Notes: generated from the sequence alone by a model not told the origin. Counted from the stretch's first letter, positions 18,485-26,987 are shown. The stretch: 64,000 bases of DNA from an uncultured Methanobrevibacter sp. (GCF_934746965.1 NZ_CAKVFS010000002.1:1-64000), one strand, 5' to 3'. A program made the numbers and translations.

Positions 18485-18838
18485 TTAATTATCTCCTGTT
18501 ACATTTTTAATTCTTCTATCGTCATCCATATCTACATCAATAATCATTAAGTTAGATGGATCTACTGGAAGGAAAACTGCAGTTCCGTCAGGTTTTGATA
18601 AGGTTACTTCTTCAATAGTTACTTTGTATGAACCATAATCTACACCGAGAACTTCTCCTTCATGTCCTTTAAAATCTCCACGGAGAACTTTAACTTTATC
18701 TCCTTTCCTAATAGGTAAAGATCTTTTACCAATGTCTGATCTTAAGTCTTTACTTAAAGTAGCACTCATGTGTTTTCCACGTGCATGAGCAGGAGCATTA
18801 TAAAGAGCTTTTCTTTGTTTTCTTGGTTGTTTTGACAT
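18485..18838 (-). CDS. rpl24: Large ribosomal subunit protein uL24
   Basis: Ribosomal protein L24, an early assembly protein at the 50S exit tunnel. The archaeal/eukaryotic N-terminus SKQPRKQRKALYNAPAHARGKHMSATLSKDLR precedes the KOW motif KVLRGDFKGHEGEVLGVDYGSYKVTIEEVTLSKPDG. Length 117 is normal. It lies between rpl14 and rps4e, 8 and 1 bases away, in canonical order. Confidence 0.96.
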   Translation of the reverse strand: MSKQPRKQRKALYNAPAHARGKHMSATLSKDLRSDIGKRSLPIRKGDKVKVLRGDFKGHEGEVLGVDYGSYKVTIEEVTLSKPDGTAVFLPVDPSNLMIIDVDMDDDRRIKNVTGDN

Positions 18839-18846
18839 TTTTTCAC

Positions 18847-19245
18847 CTATACTAAAATACTTGCTGCACTACCTACACTAGGCCATCTGTCAGCTGCTTC
18901 TTTAGCAACAGGACCCCTTACTTCAGATCCTTTTAAGATTCCTTCTGGAGTGATGATAACTGCTGCATTATCTTCAAATTTAACACGAAGCCCGTCAGCA
19001 CGCATGTATTCTTTTTTTTGCCTAATTACAACAGCGTTTACAACTTCTCTTCTCATATCAGCAGTTCCTTTTTTAACAGAAGCAACAACTAAATCTCCAA
19101 CACCAGCAACGTCCAATCTCCTTCTTACACCTTTAAAACCTTTTACAGATATAATTTCGATTTCACGTGCACCAGTATTATCTACACATTGGAGAGTAGC
19201 TCCAATTGGTAATGCTTTAGACACATTTGATGTTAATGCTTTCAT
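18847..19245 (-). CDS. rpl14: Large ribosomal subunit protein uL14
   Basis: Ribosomal protein L14, at the subunit interface and a binding site for anti-association factors. The core LPIGATLQCVDNTGAREIEIISVKGFKG and GVGDLVVASVKKGTADMRREVVNAVVIRQKK are diagnostic, as is the C-terminal VRGPVAKEAADRWPSVGSAASILV. Length 132 is the archaeal size. It lies between rps17 and rpl24 with very short gaps. Confidence 0.97.
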   Translation of the reverse strand: MKALTSNVSKALPIGATLQCVDNTGAREIEIISVKGFKGVRRRLDVAGVGDLVVASVKKGTADMRREVVNAVVIRQKKEYMRADGLRVKFEDNAAVIITPEGILKGSEVRGPVAKEAADRWPSVGSAASILV

Positions 19246-19250
19246 GACAA

Positions 19251-19568
19251 TTACTCTCCTTTAACTTCAACTAAAACAAAATGTTTAGTTTTACTTAATG
19301 GTCTGCATTCTGCAACTTTTACAGAATCTCCAACATTCACATTAAAGCAATCTGGTTTGTGAACATTAATTTTAGATTTCCTTTTTTCATATCTTTCATA
19401 TTTTCTTATGAATTTATAGTAACTACGTTCAACAGTAATAGTCCTTTCTGCTTTGTCACTCACTACAATTCCTTCAAGAACTTGACCTCTTAAAGGTAAA
19501 GTTCCATGAAATGGGCAGTTAGGATCATCACATGTAGTTTCTGGTTCTTGAACATTAAGCCCAACCAT
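19251..19568 (-). CDS. rps17: Small ribosomal subunit protein uS17
   Basis: Ribosomal protein S17 of the 30S subunit. The archaeal N-terminal extension contains CDDPNCPFHGTLPLRGQ. The OB-fold core IVVSDKAERTITVERSYYKFIRKYERYEKRKSKINVHKPDCFNVNVGDSVKVAECRPLSKTKHFVLVEV follows. Length 105 is standard. It sits between rnp1 and rpl14. Confidence 0.96.
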   Translation of the reverse strand: MVGLNVQEPETTCDDPNCPFHGTLPLRGQVLEGIVVSDKAERTITVERSYYKFIRKYERYEKRKSKINVHKPDCFNVNVGDSVKVAECRPLSKTKHFVLVEVKGE

Positions 19569-19581
19569 ATTATCACCGTAT

Positions 19582-19860
19582 TTATATTTTTTTAAATCTT
19601 TTTTTTATTCTATCTTCAGGACGAATTGACAAAATATTACCATTAATTTCAACTTTTTCACCAGTTGGAAGTTCAAATACAAATATTGACCCAATTTTTG
19701 GAATTATTTTTTCAACATCATCATTAACTTCAATTTTAATGGTATTCTTTGTCTCATCAATAACAGTTCCTTTTAATCTAAGAGATTTATTAGATATACT
19801 ATCAACACTTACACTTAATCCAATAAACTCATGATGGACTAAATTATCTTTAGTAATCAT
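19582..19860 (-). CDS. rnp1: Ribonuclease P protein component 1 (Rpp29)
   Basis: Archaeal homologue of Rpp29/Pop4, one of the protein subunits of RNase P, which trims 5' leaders from pre-tRNA. The 92 residues form an Sm-like barrel with the conserved segments LVHHEFIGLSVSVDSISNKSLRLKGTVIDETKNTIKIE and FVFELPTGEKVEINGNILSIRPEDRIKKR. Position between the aIF1 gene and rps17 is a conserved archaeal feature, with rnp1 commonly next to rpl29. Confidence 0.92.
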   Translation of the reverse strand: MITKDNLVHHEFIGLSVSVDSISNKSLRLKGTVIDETKNTIKIEVNDDVEKIIPKIGSIFVFELPTGEKVEINGNILSIRPEDRIKKRFKKI

Positions 19861-19937
19861 ACTTCACATCTCTTAACGAAACTATTGTAATCATGCAAAA
19901 AATTATAAAATTTATTGAAATGTATCGAAGAGATGAA

Positions 19938-20279
19938 TTACCTTCTTCTTTTTTTATTATTTTTCTTAGATTCACGAATTTCAATTGTATCTGATGAAAA
20001 ACCCATGTCAGATAAAACTTCTTTGACTCTTACTTTATGATCCCCTTGAAGTTCTATTTGACCGTTTTTAGAAGTACCTCCACAAGCACATTTTGCTTTA
20101 AGAGTTTTTGTGAGTTCTTTGATATCAATATCGTGTTCATCTATACCTTCGATAATAGTCATGAGTTTTCCGAATCTTCTTCTTACTGTAAATACTTTTA
20201 CAGTTTGAACTTCACGTGCAATTTCTTCACAAACACAAAGCTCTTCGGGAAGCCCACAAACATCACAGATTTTTGACAT
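19938..20279 (-). CDS. Translation initiation factor aIF1 (SUI1 family)
   Basis: Archaeal initiation factor 1, which monitors start-codon selection on the 30S subunit. Residues 30-100 form the SUI1 domain, with KVFTVRRRFGKLMTIIEGIDEHDIDIKELTKTLKAKCACGGTSKNG and a final GDHKVRVKEVLSDMGF. The N-terminus CDVCGLPEELCVCEEIARE resembles the zinc-binding start of archaeal SUI1 proteins. It is adjacent to rpl29 without a gap. Because this window shows unusual start codons, its sequence is of added interest, although I see no deviation from the family. Confidence 0.93.
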   Translation of the reverse strand: MSKICDVCGLPEELCVCEEIAREVQTVKVFTVRRRFGKLMTIIEGIDEHDIDIKELTKTLKAKCACGGTSKNGQIELQGDHKVRVKEVLSDMGFSSDTIEIRESKKNNKKRRR

Positions 20280-20486
20280 TTAATTCTCCTTCTGTTTTTC
20301 ATTCAATATTGTAAGAACACGAGCAATTGTTCTTTTCAATTCTCTAATTTTTCCCGGGTTTTCAATTACCCCAGCAGCTGCACTTTTAGAAACATTTTTG
20401 GATAATTCAGCTCTGAGTTCAACTAATTTATCTTGAATCTCATCAACTTCCATGTCCCAAATTTCTTTACTTCTTAAAATCGCCAT
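20280..20486 (-). CDS. rpl29: Large ribosomal subunit protein uL29
   Basis: Ribosomal protein L29, a small two-helix protein at the polypeptide exit. The 68 residues carry the family pattern AILRSKEIWDMEVDEIQDKLVELRAELSKNVSKSAAAGVIENPGKIRELKRTIARVLTIL. It lies between rps3 and the aIF1 gene, the normal archaeal order. The helix-rich, charged composition and the NPGKIRELKRTIAR motif make the call secure. Confidence 0.96.
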   Translation of the reverse strand: MAILRSKEIWDMEVDEIQDKLVELRAELSKNVSKSAAAGVIENPGKIRELKRTIARVLTILNEKQKEN

Positions 20487-20524
20487 TGTTCCAACTCTTT
20501 TGAAATAATTAAATTTTTAATAAT

Positions 20525-21283
20525 TTAACTATCCTCTTTTGCTTCTTCAGCAGATTCCTCTTCAACAATCTCTTCTAATTCATCGAGATCTTCTACTTCT
20601 TCAACGATTTCATCTTCAACGATTTCATCAATATCATCAAGTTCTTCAACTTCAACTACTTCGCCGTCTTCGATGATTTCTTCAGTTATTTTAGGTTCGA
20701 TGATTTCGACTGAATCAGGTAATACAGTTTCTGGAGGCATGATTCTTACATAAATACCAAGTACACCTGGTTTTAATTGAACTGTAGCAAATCCTTCTTC
20801 AACTAATCTGATTGATGGTTCACCACATTTTTTGATGTAACCTTCAACAAATTTAGCTACAGCAGATCTTGAACCTCTAATTTTACCAGAAATAGTAACT
20901 TCTACACCTTGAGCTCCAGCACCCATAATTCTACGAATAGTAGAGTAAGCAACTCTTCTGAAATGCATACCTCTTTGTAACATGTTAGCTATTTTGTAAG
21001 CCATGATTTTTGGGTTGAGTTCAGGAACATTTACTTCTTTAACTTCAATTTGAGGATTATCTAAACCAAATTCGTTTTTAAGAGTACTTGTTATAGCCCT
21101 TACGTTTTTTCCACCTCTACCAATTACCATACCTGGTCTTTCTGCATAAACAACGACCATAGTACCTAAAGGTGTAATTTGAACATCCATACCCCCGTAT
21201 CCTGCTCTTTCAAGTTCTTTTTCTAAGTATTCATCAATTCTGGTTCTTTTAAGGCCCTCAGTGACAAAATCTTTTTCTATCAT
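20525..21283 (-). CDS. rps3: Small ribosomal subunit protein uS3
   Basis: Ribosomal protein S3 at the mRNA entry channel. An N-terminal KH domain contains the GMVIGRGGKNVRAIT loop (about residue 50-70). The C-terminal domain follows, with LQRGMHFRRVAYSTIRRIMGAGAQGVEVTISGKIRGSRSA. Beyond residue 195 comes an acidic tail of about 55 residues rich in Glu, Asp and Val, variable in archaea. The rpl22 gene overlaps its start by one base. Length 252 is within the archaeal range. Confidence 0.96.
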   Translation of the reverse strand: MIEKDFVTEGLKRTRIDEYLEKELERAGYGGMDVQITPLGTMVVVYAERPGMVIGRGGKNVRAITSTLKNEFGLDNPQIEVKEVNVPELNPKIMAYKIANMLQRGMHFRRVAYSTIRRIMGAGAQGVEVTISGKIRGSRSAVAKFVEGYIKKCGEPSIRLVEEGFATVQLKPGVLGIYVRIMPPETVLPDSVEIIEPKITEEIIEDGEVVEVEELDDIDEIVEDEIVEEVEDLDELEEIVEEESAEEAKEDS

Positions 21284-21747
21284 TAGTTAGCCTCCTGTAA
21301 TACTATTTGGATATGGGTAGTTGGAGTATTGAATGGAGTCATCCTACCAAATGCTCTTGGAATAACTCCAGGAAGTACAACTCCCCTGTGGCTTGAGATA
21401 TGTTCAATGAATAAATTTTCAGTATCCATACCTTTGTACTCAGCATTAGCTTCAGCATTTTCTAAAACTTTTAATACTTGTTCTGCTGCTTTTACAGGGT
21501 ATCTACCTGCTGCCCATCCTTCTTGTCCTTTTCTGTGACCAACTTGTCTGTTGTGTCTTTTGAAAGGAACAGATTTTTTCATGTCAATAACATCTTCTAA
21601 GTAATTTTTAGCTTTTGTTACTTCCATTCCTCTGATTGCATTGCAAATTTCAACACAGTGTTTTGGAGAAATCTTAAGAGATTTTGCCATAGCACGTGCA
21701 GTTTTTGCTTCATTAGTTTCTTTATTGTAAGCATATTTATTAGCCAT
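21283..21747 (-). CDS. rpl22: Large ribosomal subunit protein uL22
   Basis: Ribosomal protein L22, whose hairpin lines the exit tunnel. The archaeal form starts [39 protein letters not shown] and contains the [47 protein letters not shown] motif. Length 154 is normal. It lies between rps19 and rps3, overlapping the latter by a single base. Confidence 0.97.
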
Positions 21748-21759
21748 GATCTAATCTCC

Positions 21760-22170
21760 CTATTTAAGTGGTACAAACATAGATGATCTTGTAGCTCCCA
21801 TACCCGGGTCTCCATGTTGAACTTTTTGTCTTGTTGGTGCAAATTCACCAAAGTAACAACCAATCATTTCTGGTTCGATTGTAACTTCAACAAAATTTTG
21901 ACCATTGTAAATACCGAAAGTTGTTCCAACCATTTCAGGTAAAACAATCATATCTCTACAATGAGTCCTAATTACAACAGGCCTGCCATCTTTACTGCCT
22001 TCTTTATTTAACTTTCTCATTTTATCCAAAACAATTTGTTGTCTTGGTAAAAATCCTCTTTTTAAAGATCTTCTTTGTCTTGCAGGGAATAATTCCATTA
22101 CTTCCTCTAAAGACATGTCTTGTAATTCTTCAAGAGTATAACCTTTATATTTAAATATTTTTCTTGCCAA
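21760..22170 (-). CDS. rps19: Small ribosomal subunit protein uS19
   Basis: Ribosomal protein S19 of the 30S head. Archaeal features include the FKYKGYTLEELQDMSLEEVMELFPARQRRSLKRG start and the conserved core RPVVIRTHCRDMIVLPEMVGTTFGIYNGQNFVEVTIEPEMIGCYFGEFAPTR. Length 136 is the archaeal/eukaryotic size. It is followed after 12 bases by rpl22. Confidence 0.97.
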   Translation of the reverse strand: MARKIFKYKGYTLEELQDMSLEEVMELFPARQRRSLKRGFLPRQQIVLDKMRKLNKEGSKDGRPVVIRTHCRDMIVLPEMVGTTFGIYNGQNFVEVTIEPEMIGCYFGEFAPTRQKVQHGDPGMGATRSSMFVPLK

Positions 22171-22185
22171 TGAAACACCCTCTAT

Positions 22186-22911
22186 CTATCTTTTTAATCC
22201 TGTTCTTTTAGCTGCAATTGAACCAACTTTTCTTCCTGGTGGTGCATGTCTTGAAACAGTAGTTGGACGACCAGGATGTTGTCTGTTACCTCCCCCATGA
22301 GGGTGATCTACAGCATTCATAGCTACTCCTCTTACAGTCATGAATTTCTTACCTTTAGCTTTATAAGCATGCCATCTGTTACCTGCTTTAAGGAATGGTT
22401 TTTCTTTTCTTCCTCCTCCAGCTACAACACCTATACTTGCACGGCATTTTGGATTTAAGTATTTTAATTCACCAGATGGTAATTCTACAACAGATTGATT
22501 TGCATCATGAGTAATTAAAGAAGCATAAGTTCCAGATGATCTTACAAAACGACCTCCATCCCCAGGAGTATTTTCAATATCATAAATAGGAGTTCCTTCT
22601 GGAATTTCAGCAAGAGGCAAAGTATTACCAAATTTAATTGGAGCAGAAATACCACATTCAATTTCATCATCAATTTGAATGCTTTCAGGTGCTAAGATAA
22701 ATTTCTTTTCACCATTTTCAAATTTTACTTCTGCAATTGGAGCAGTTCTTGCTGGGTCGTGTACAATATCAGTAACGATTCCTTTAATACTACCTTCTTT
22801 TTCTAATGCATCGTAAGATCTGTATCTAATTTTATCTTTAAAACGATGAGAAGCAACACGGTGAGCAGGAGTTCCTCTTCCTCTTCTTTGAATTATTAAT
22901 CGTTTTCCCAT
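22186..22911 (-). CDS. rpl2: Large ribosomal subunit protein uL2
   Basis: Ribosomal protein L2, essential for subunit association and peptidyl transfer. Conserved segments are MGKRLIIQRRGRGTPAHRVASHRFK, the SH3-like core, and the C-terminal RGVAMNAVDHPHGGGNRQHPGRPTTVSRHAPPGRKVGSIAAKRTG that includes the functionally important histidine of the HPHGGG loop. Length 241 is the archaeal size. It lies between rpl23 and rps19. Confidence 0.98.
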   Translation of the reverse strand: MGKRLIIQRRGRGTPAHRVASHRFKDKIRYRSYDALEKEGSIKGIVTDIVHDPARTAPIAEVKFENGEKKFILAPESIQIDDEIECGISAPIKFGNTLPLAEIPEGTPIYDIENTPGDGGRFVRSSGTYASLITHDANQSVVELPSGELKYLNPKCRASIGVVAGGGRKEKPFLKAGNRWHAYKAKGKKFMTVRGVAMNAVDHPHGGGNRQHPGRPTTVSRHAPPGRKVGSIAAKRTGLKR

Positions 22912-22923
22912 TATAATTCCTCC

Positions 22924-23184
22924 TTAGAATACTCCTATTTTGACAGCGAGTTCTTCTGCCATTTCTTCTTCAACAAGTTTAATAAATGCTACTTTGTTAC
23001 CACGAGGAGTGATATGAGTAGTTACTTTAGCTACTTTTTCTTCGTATAACTCTTCAAAAGCTTTTTTAATTTGACCTTTATTAGCTGTACGTTTTACAAC
23101 AAAAGTAATCTCATTATTCCTATCAATTAAATTCATGGTTTTTTCAGTAACATGAGGTTTAATAATAATTGAGTATGAATCCAT
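22924..23184 (-). CDS. rpl23: Large ribosomal subunit protein uL23
   Basis: Ribosomal protein L23 at the exit tunnel, the docking site for SRP. The 86 residues read MDSYSIIIKPHVTEKTMNLID and continue through FVVKRTANKGQIKKAFEELYEEKVAKV to NKVAFIKL. The ATG at 23182-23184 has GGTGAT six bases upstream. An in-frame GTG three codons earlier is part of that ribosome site and is therefore not used. Order rpl4-rpl23-rpl2 is canonical. Confidence 0.96.
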   Translation of the reverse strand: MDSYSIIIKPHVTEKTMNLIDRNNEITFVVKRTANKGQIKKAFEELYEEKVAKVTTHITPRGNKVAFIKLVEEEMAEELAVKIGVF

Positions 23185-23210
23185 ATTAATCACCTTAATT
23201 TATCCAAAAA

Positions 23211-23975
23211 TTATTGGAATAAACCTCCTAATTTTTCAACAGCTGATTTAGTGAAAATAGTAAGTCTTCCTGGGTGAGTACCTGGTGCTAATAATTCTGC
23301 ATTTAAGTTTTCAACAGTCACTACATCTACACCAGCATGGTTTCTTGCACCTAATTTGATACCATTATCTTCACCAACTACTAAAAGAGGTCCTTTTACT
23401 TTTTTGTATTTTCTTCCTCTGGTTTTACCCCTACCTGCTCTTATTCTTTTACCTTCTTTAGCACGGGTAATATCATCGTAAACTCCTAAATTTTGGAAAA
23501 TTTCACGAGTTTGTTTAGTAGTTTTAACAGAACAAATATCATCTTCAACAATAATAGGCACTTGTTCAAGATCTGCTACTTTGTGACCTCTATTTTCAAC
23601 AAGTTCTTTATTTGCAGTTGCTGCTACAGCAGATCTAATTGCAAATCTTCTTTCTTTTATGTTGATTTTTTCGTGATGATTTTTTTCAGCTCTTGTAGGA
23701 TGAGCACGTCTACCACCAACAGCCATTGGTACAAATGCTGCTTTGGAACCGTTTTTAATCCTAGGTACTCTAGCAGTACCTCTACCAGATCCCCAACCTT
23801 TTGCAGAAGTTCTTTTACCTGCTTTAGGATCATTACCCCATGGTTGTACTCTAGCAGTTTGTGCTGAAATAACAGCCCTTTTTATTAAATCTGGCCTGTA
23901 TTCTTCATTAAAAATAGCTGGAAGTTCAATTTCTTCTTTAACTTCCCCTTTCATTGAATAAACATTTGCTTTCAT
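23211..23975 (-). CDS. rpl4: Large ribosomal subunit protein uL4
   Basis: Ribosomal protein L4 (L1e type), whose loop reaches the exit tunnel. The archaeal form has MKGEVKEEIELPAIFNEEYRPDLIKRAVISAQTARVQPWG. The tunnel loop contains GWGSGRGTARVPRIKNGSKAAFVPMAVGGRRAHPTR, and the C-terminal nucleotide-binding-like fold ends with LNAELLAPGTHPGRLTIFTKSAVEKL. Length 254 is standard. It follows rpl3 with a 2-base gap. Confidence 0.97.
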   Translation of the reverse strand: MKANVYSMKGEVKEEIELPAIFNEEYRPDLIKRAVISAQTARVQPWGNDPKAGKRTSAKGWGSGRGTARVPRIKNGSKAAFVPMAVGGRRAHPTRAEKNHHEKINIKERRFAIRSAVAATANKELVENRGHKVADLEQVPIIVEDDICSVKTTKQTREIFQNLGVYDDITRAKEGKRIRAGRGKTRGRKYKKVKGPLLVVGEDNGIKLGARNHAGVDVVTVENLNAELLAPGTHPGRLTIFTKSAVEKLGGLFQ

Positions 23976-23977
23976 GA

Positions 23978-24988
23978 TTAGACCCCTTGTTTAGATTTTG
24001 TACTTACATAATTTATTTGAGGTATGTCCTCAGACTTTTTATTAGGTCTAATAGGTTGTCTTAAAATAACTAATCTTTTAGATGGACCTGGTAATGAACC
24101 TTTTACTAAAACATAGTCATTTTTAACAAGACCATATTTTACAAATCCACCATCTGGATTAATTTGATCAACTTCATCAGCAGATGCGATTTTTAAGATT
24201 TTTTTATTAAACTCAGTTCTTTTATGGTATCCCATTTGACCTGCTTGTGCTACAGTCCACATGGTTCTTGATGGAGTCCAAGGTCCAATAGAACCTACGT
24301 GTCTTCCTTTACCTGCCCTTACAGCTTTACCATATTGAATTCTGATTCCCCATCTTTTAACTACACCTTGGAATCCTTTTCCTTTAGTAGTTGCAATTGC
24401 ATCTACAAATTGACCTTCATTTAAGATGTCACTAGCTTTTACTTCATTACCTAATAATTCTAATGCAGTATTTAATTTTTCTTCAGGATTTGCTCCTCCA
24501 ATACCACATTCAAATATATCTGGTTTTTTCTTAGGTACGCTAGTTACTTTTGGATTAGTATGGACTAAAACTTTAATATCTTCAGTTTTGTCTAATACAC
24601 CTTGTATTTTTGCAATAGCTTCAGATTTATTATATTCTTTAGGAAGAGAAATTTTCCTTGAGAGTTCTTCATCTAAATTATCTGCAAGTACTTCGGTGAT
24701 CACTTTTAATCCACGAGAAGTTTTTTCGTATGCTCTAATTCCCATTACTACGACTGGAGGTACTTCCAATACAGTTACTGGAGTGAAAACTTCCATTCCA
24801 CTAGTTGGAGAGTTTTTGTCAGAATCAATCACTAAAGCGTGAGTCATACCAACTTTATAACCTGCGAGGCCGAGTAATTTTGGTTCATCATTTTGTGGCC
24901 AAGATTTTATTCTAGGGGTTTCTTTAGCTGCTCTTTTCCTTGGACTAAAAGCAACAGAACCTTTTCTTGGCTGGTGATGTCTTACCAT
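23978..24988 (-). CDS. rpl3: Large ribosomal subunit protein uL3
   Basis: Ribosomal protein L3, near the peptidyl-transferase centre, and first gene of the ribosomal run. Archaeal features: MVRHHQPRKGSVAFSPRKRA at the start, LGLAGYKVGMTHALVIDSD, the central GKGFQGVVKRWGIRIQYGKAVRAGKGRHVGSIGPWTPSRTMWTVAQAGQMGYHKRTEFNKKI, and a C-terminal SLPGPSKRLVILRQPIRP. Length 336 is archaeal. A GGAGG ribosome site and a TATA-like promoter lie upstream in a 333-base non-coding stretch, so the superoperon probably starts here. Confidence 0.97.
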   Translation of the reverse strand: MVRHHQPRKGSVAFSPRKRAAKETPRIKSWPQNDEPKLLGLAGYKVGMTHALVIDSDKNSPTSGMEVFTPVTVLEVPPVVVMGIRAYEKTSRGLKVITEVLADNLDEELSRKISLPKEYNKSEAIAKIQGVLDKTEDIKVLVHTNPKVTSVPKKKPDIFECGIGGANPEEKLNTALELLGNEVKASDILNEGQFVDAIATTKGKGFQGVVKRWGIRIQYGKAVRAGKGRHVGSIGPWTPSRTMWTVAQAGQMGYHKRTEFNKKILKIASADEVDQINPDGGFVKYGLVKNDYVLVKGSLPGPSKRLVILRQPIRPNKKSEDIPQINYVSTKSKQGV

Positions 24989-25321
24989 TTATTTTACCTC
25001 CTTAACTAATATTTCCTTTTATTTTATTATATTCAAAGTTTTATATAGCTATAAATAGCTATTTTCAAATTTGGATAATATTATACAAGGTATAAAATTA
25101 TCCGATTAATAAATAACCGCAATTATATTACAGTTAAATAAACATTAAAGTTTAATATATTCAATTGAGCTAAATTAATTGAAACATAATTAAACGCTAA
25201 GTTAATGTATAAACCATTCTGCGCTAAGTGATTCTTAGGAGAGTCCTAAAAATATCAATGTATAAAAAGTTGAGCAAATTATCTATTAGTCATGTATAAA
25301 AACTAAATAAATATAAGAGAA
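24989..25321 (-). promoter_or_regulatory. Leader and promoter region of the ribosomal superoperon
   Basis: This 333-base stretch has no gene. Near rpl3 it carries a TATA-like element (25041-25048 on the minus strand) directly next to the perfect palindrome ATAGCTAT-AA-ATAGCTAT (25045-25062), giving a leader of roughly 30 bases. Further upstream are a CGCTAAGT direct repeat (25195-25202 and 25222-25229) and a 6-base hairpin (25235-25240 and 25244-25249). ATGTATAAA recurs three times (about 25205, 25258 and 25293). The last features could belong to the 3' end of the SPOUT gene transcript. Confidence 0.55.
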
Positions 25322-26149
25322 TTAAAATCTCAAAATGTTGAATAAAGAAAGTGTAGCGACAACTGCCTCTTCAGTTCTAACAGTTTCAGTTCCTTGGTTA
25401 GGAATAGTATTTAATTTAATATGTTCCCAATTACCACTAGAAACATCTTCTTGAATTGAAGAATATGGGCCACCAAACAAAATAGCAATATTTTTAAATT
25501 CATCTACTTTAAGTTTTAATTCATCAAAAATAGAATCAATATAATCCCCATATCTTGTAGTTTCAACAACAAGATTTGGTTTAATTAATTTTAAGCTATT
25601 TCTAAGACTCTTATTAGAAGATATTACATTATATCCCCAGTAAATGTCATCTGGTTTATCAGGTGTGACTATTACTTCTTTCTTAGCAATTTTTGTAATC
25701 TTAAAGTCAAAAATTTTTTTAACAGTAAGTTGCTCTTTGCAGAATGCAAGTTTATCCATACCTATATCTACAAAAGTTCCTTTCTTATTTCTTTTAACAG
25801 TAAATCCTTGTCTATAATCACCCACGTCTGGTTGACTATTAACTGGATGATGAGGAGCCCTAAGTGGTGGGAGAATACCTACATGCTTAAGTTCTGATCT
25901 TATAGGAAATGCACTTTTTCTCAAATATTGAGGAGTGTTCATATAATTTAAAACTTCAGCAATAAATTCTCCATCTTCTTCCCCATTTTCATTTTTAATA
26001 TGATCATCATTATAAATAACCACATTGTCAATCTGAAATACTGCTAAAGCTCTACCTAAAACTCCTACTTTGAAAGTACGAACTTTAAGATCTTTAGATT
26101 CAGATAGAAAAGAATTTGGAATAAATACAGATAGCTCATCTTTATACAT
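25322..26149 (-). CDS. SPOUT-class RNA methyltransferase (DUF171), upstream of rpl3
   Basis: A putative RNA uridine-N3 methyltransferase of the DUF171/COG2106 SPOUT family, possibly acting on 23S rRNA. N-terminal segments LSVFIPNSFLSESKDLKVRTFKVGVLGRALAVFQIDNVVIYND and RKSAFPIRSELKHVGILPPLRAPHHPV are typical. An OB-like insertion follows. The C-terminal knot carries AILFGGPYSSIQEDV and NTIPNQGTETVRTEEAVVATLSLFN, which form the SAM-binding loops. Position immediately before rpl3 is conserved in euryarchaea. The mRNA may be leaderless (see the TATA entry). Substrate is inferred from the family. Confidence 0.87.
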   Translation of the reverse strand: MYKDELSVFIPNSFLSESKDLKVRTFKVGVLGRALAVFQIDNVVIYNDDHIKNENGEEDGEFIAEVLNYMNTPQYLRKSAFPIRSELKHVGILPPLRAPHHPVNSQPDVGDYRQGFTVKRNKKGTFVDIGMDKLAFCKEQLTVKKIFDFKITKIAKKEVIVTPDKPDDIYWGYNVISSNKSLRNSLKLIKPNLVVETTRYGDYIDSIFDELKLKVDEFKNIAILFGGPYSSIQEDVSSGNWEHIKLNTIPNQGTETVRTEEAVVATLSLFNILRF

Positions 26150-26172
26150 TATTTTAATATTAATAAAACAAA

Positions 26173-26180
26173 CTATATAA
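26173..26180 (-). promoter_or_regulatory. TATA box of a probably leaderless SPOUT mRNA
   Basis: TTTATATA on the minus strand is centred about 27 bases upstream of the SPOUT ATG (26149), the normal archaeal TATA-to-start-site distance, and no ribosome site lies between them. Transcription would begin at or within a few bases of the ATG. Further upstream, GTAGC/GCTAC (26257-26261 and 26273-26277) forms a short inverted repeat. Confidence 0.45.
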
Positions 26181-26372
26181 AGATTTCCCTACATTTACAT
26201 AGCTACCACTAATAATTTATACATTTTATAAAAGTATTATATCAATTATAATACCCGTAGCTTTTATTTTATGCTACCAACTTTTATACTCATAAGGAAT
26301 ATATTAATATAATATATGAACCATGTAGTATATAAAGGTATTGTTTTCTTATTTAAAAGAAATGAGAATTAT

Positions 26373-26987
26373 CTAAAGTGTAGCACGAATAACTATTACT
26401 TCCACATTTGATGATTCTTTTGTATGAAATTCATAAATCTTAGGAATAGGAAAATCATATCTAAAAATATGAGTAATTTTTAAATTATGTTTTTCAAAAA
26501 AATCAATTAAAAACTTTTGAGTTGATGCCATGTGAAATGAATATAATACACTAGGATTTAAATCAATAGCTTTTTTAATAAATTTTAAATCCTGACCTTT
26601 TTTAGCATTTTTTTGTGATCCGAAAGGAGGGTTTTGAAAAATAGTATCCACATCAAAATCATCATTTAATTTACAAATATCACTACATATAAAATCAACA
26701 TCAGTACAATAACTACTAGCTAAATCAATTGAATCCTTATCAATATCAATACCAATAGCTGAAGTTGCACCTAATAATTTTGATGCTATTGCAAATACTC
26801 CAGTTCCACATCCCAAATCCATAATATTTTTACCTATAATATCCCCAAATGAATAAGCATTCCATAATAAATCAGCTGCAATAATAGCTGGTGTAGAATA
26901 CTGTTCCAACTCTATTTTAGGTTTTGGATGCTTTGGAACATTTTGTATGGCTATTTCTAAATGTTTCTTTTTAGTAATTTTTTTCAT
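26373..26987 (-). CDS. METTL5-like rRNA N6-adenine methyltransferase
   Basis: A class I SAM-dependent methyltransferase of the COG2263/METTL5 family, which in eukaryotes and archaea modifies an adenine of small-subunit rRNA. The SAM motif NIMDLGCGTGVFAIASKLLGATSAIGIDID is near residues 58-87. The catalytic NPPF motif of N6-adenine enzymes follows (QNPPFGSQKNAKKGQDLKF, about 118). The N-terminal KIELEQYSTPAIIAADLLWNAY is characteristic. Length 204 is standard. It is divergent from pycA and co-directional with the SPOUT gene, giving a small cluster of rRNA-modifying genes next to rpl3. Confidence 0.9.
   Translation of the reverse strand: MKKITKKKHLEIAIQNVPKHPKPKIELEQYSTPAIIAADLLWNAYSFGDIIGKNIMDLGCGTGVFAIASKLLGATSAIGIDIDKDSIDLASSYCTDVDFICSDICKLNDDFDVDTIFQNPPFGSQKNAKKGQDLKFIKKAIDLNPSVLYSFHMASTQKFLIDFFEKHNLKITHIFRYDFPIPKIYEFHTKESSNVEVIVIRATL

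Noticed and set aside
25195..25302. CGCTAAGT direct repeats and recurring ATGTATAAA as a regulatory array
   Set aside because: Copies are few, short and AT-rich in a 70% A/T background; they could arise by chance, so I list them only as part of the rpl3 upstream region.
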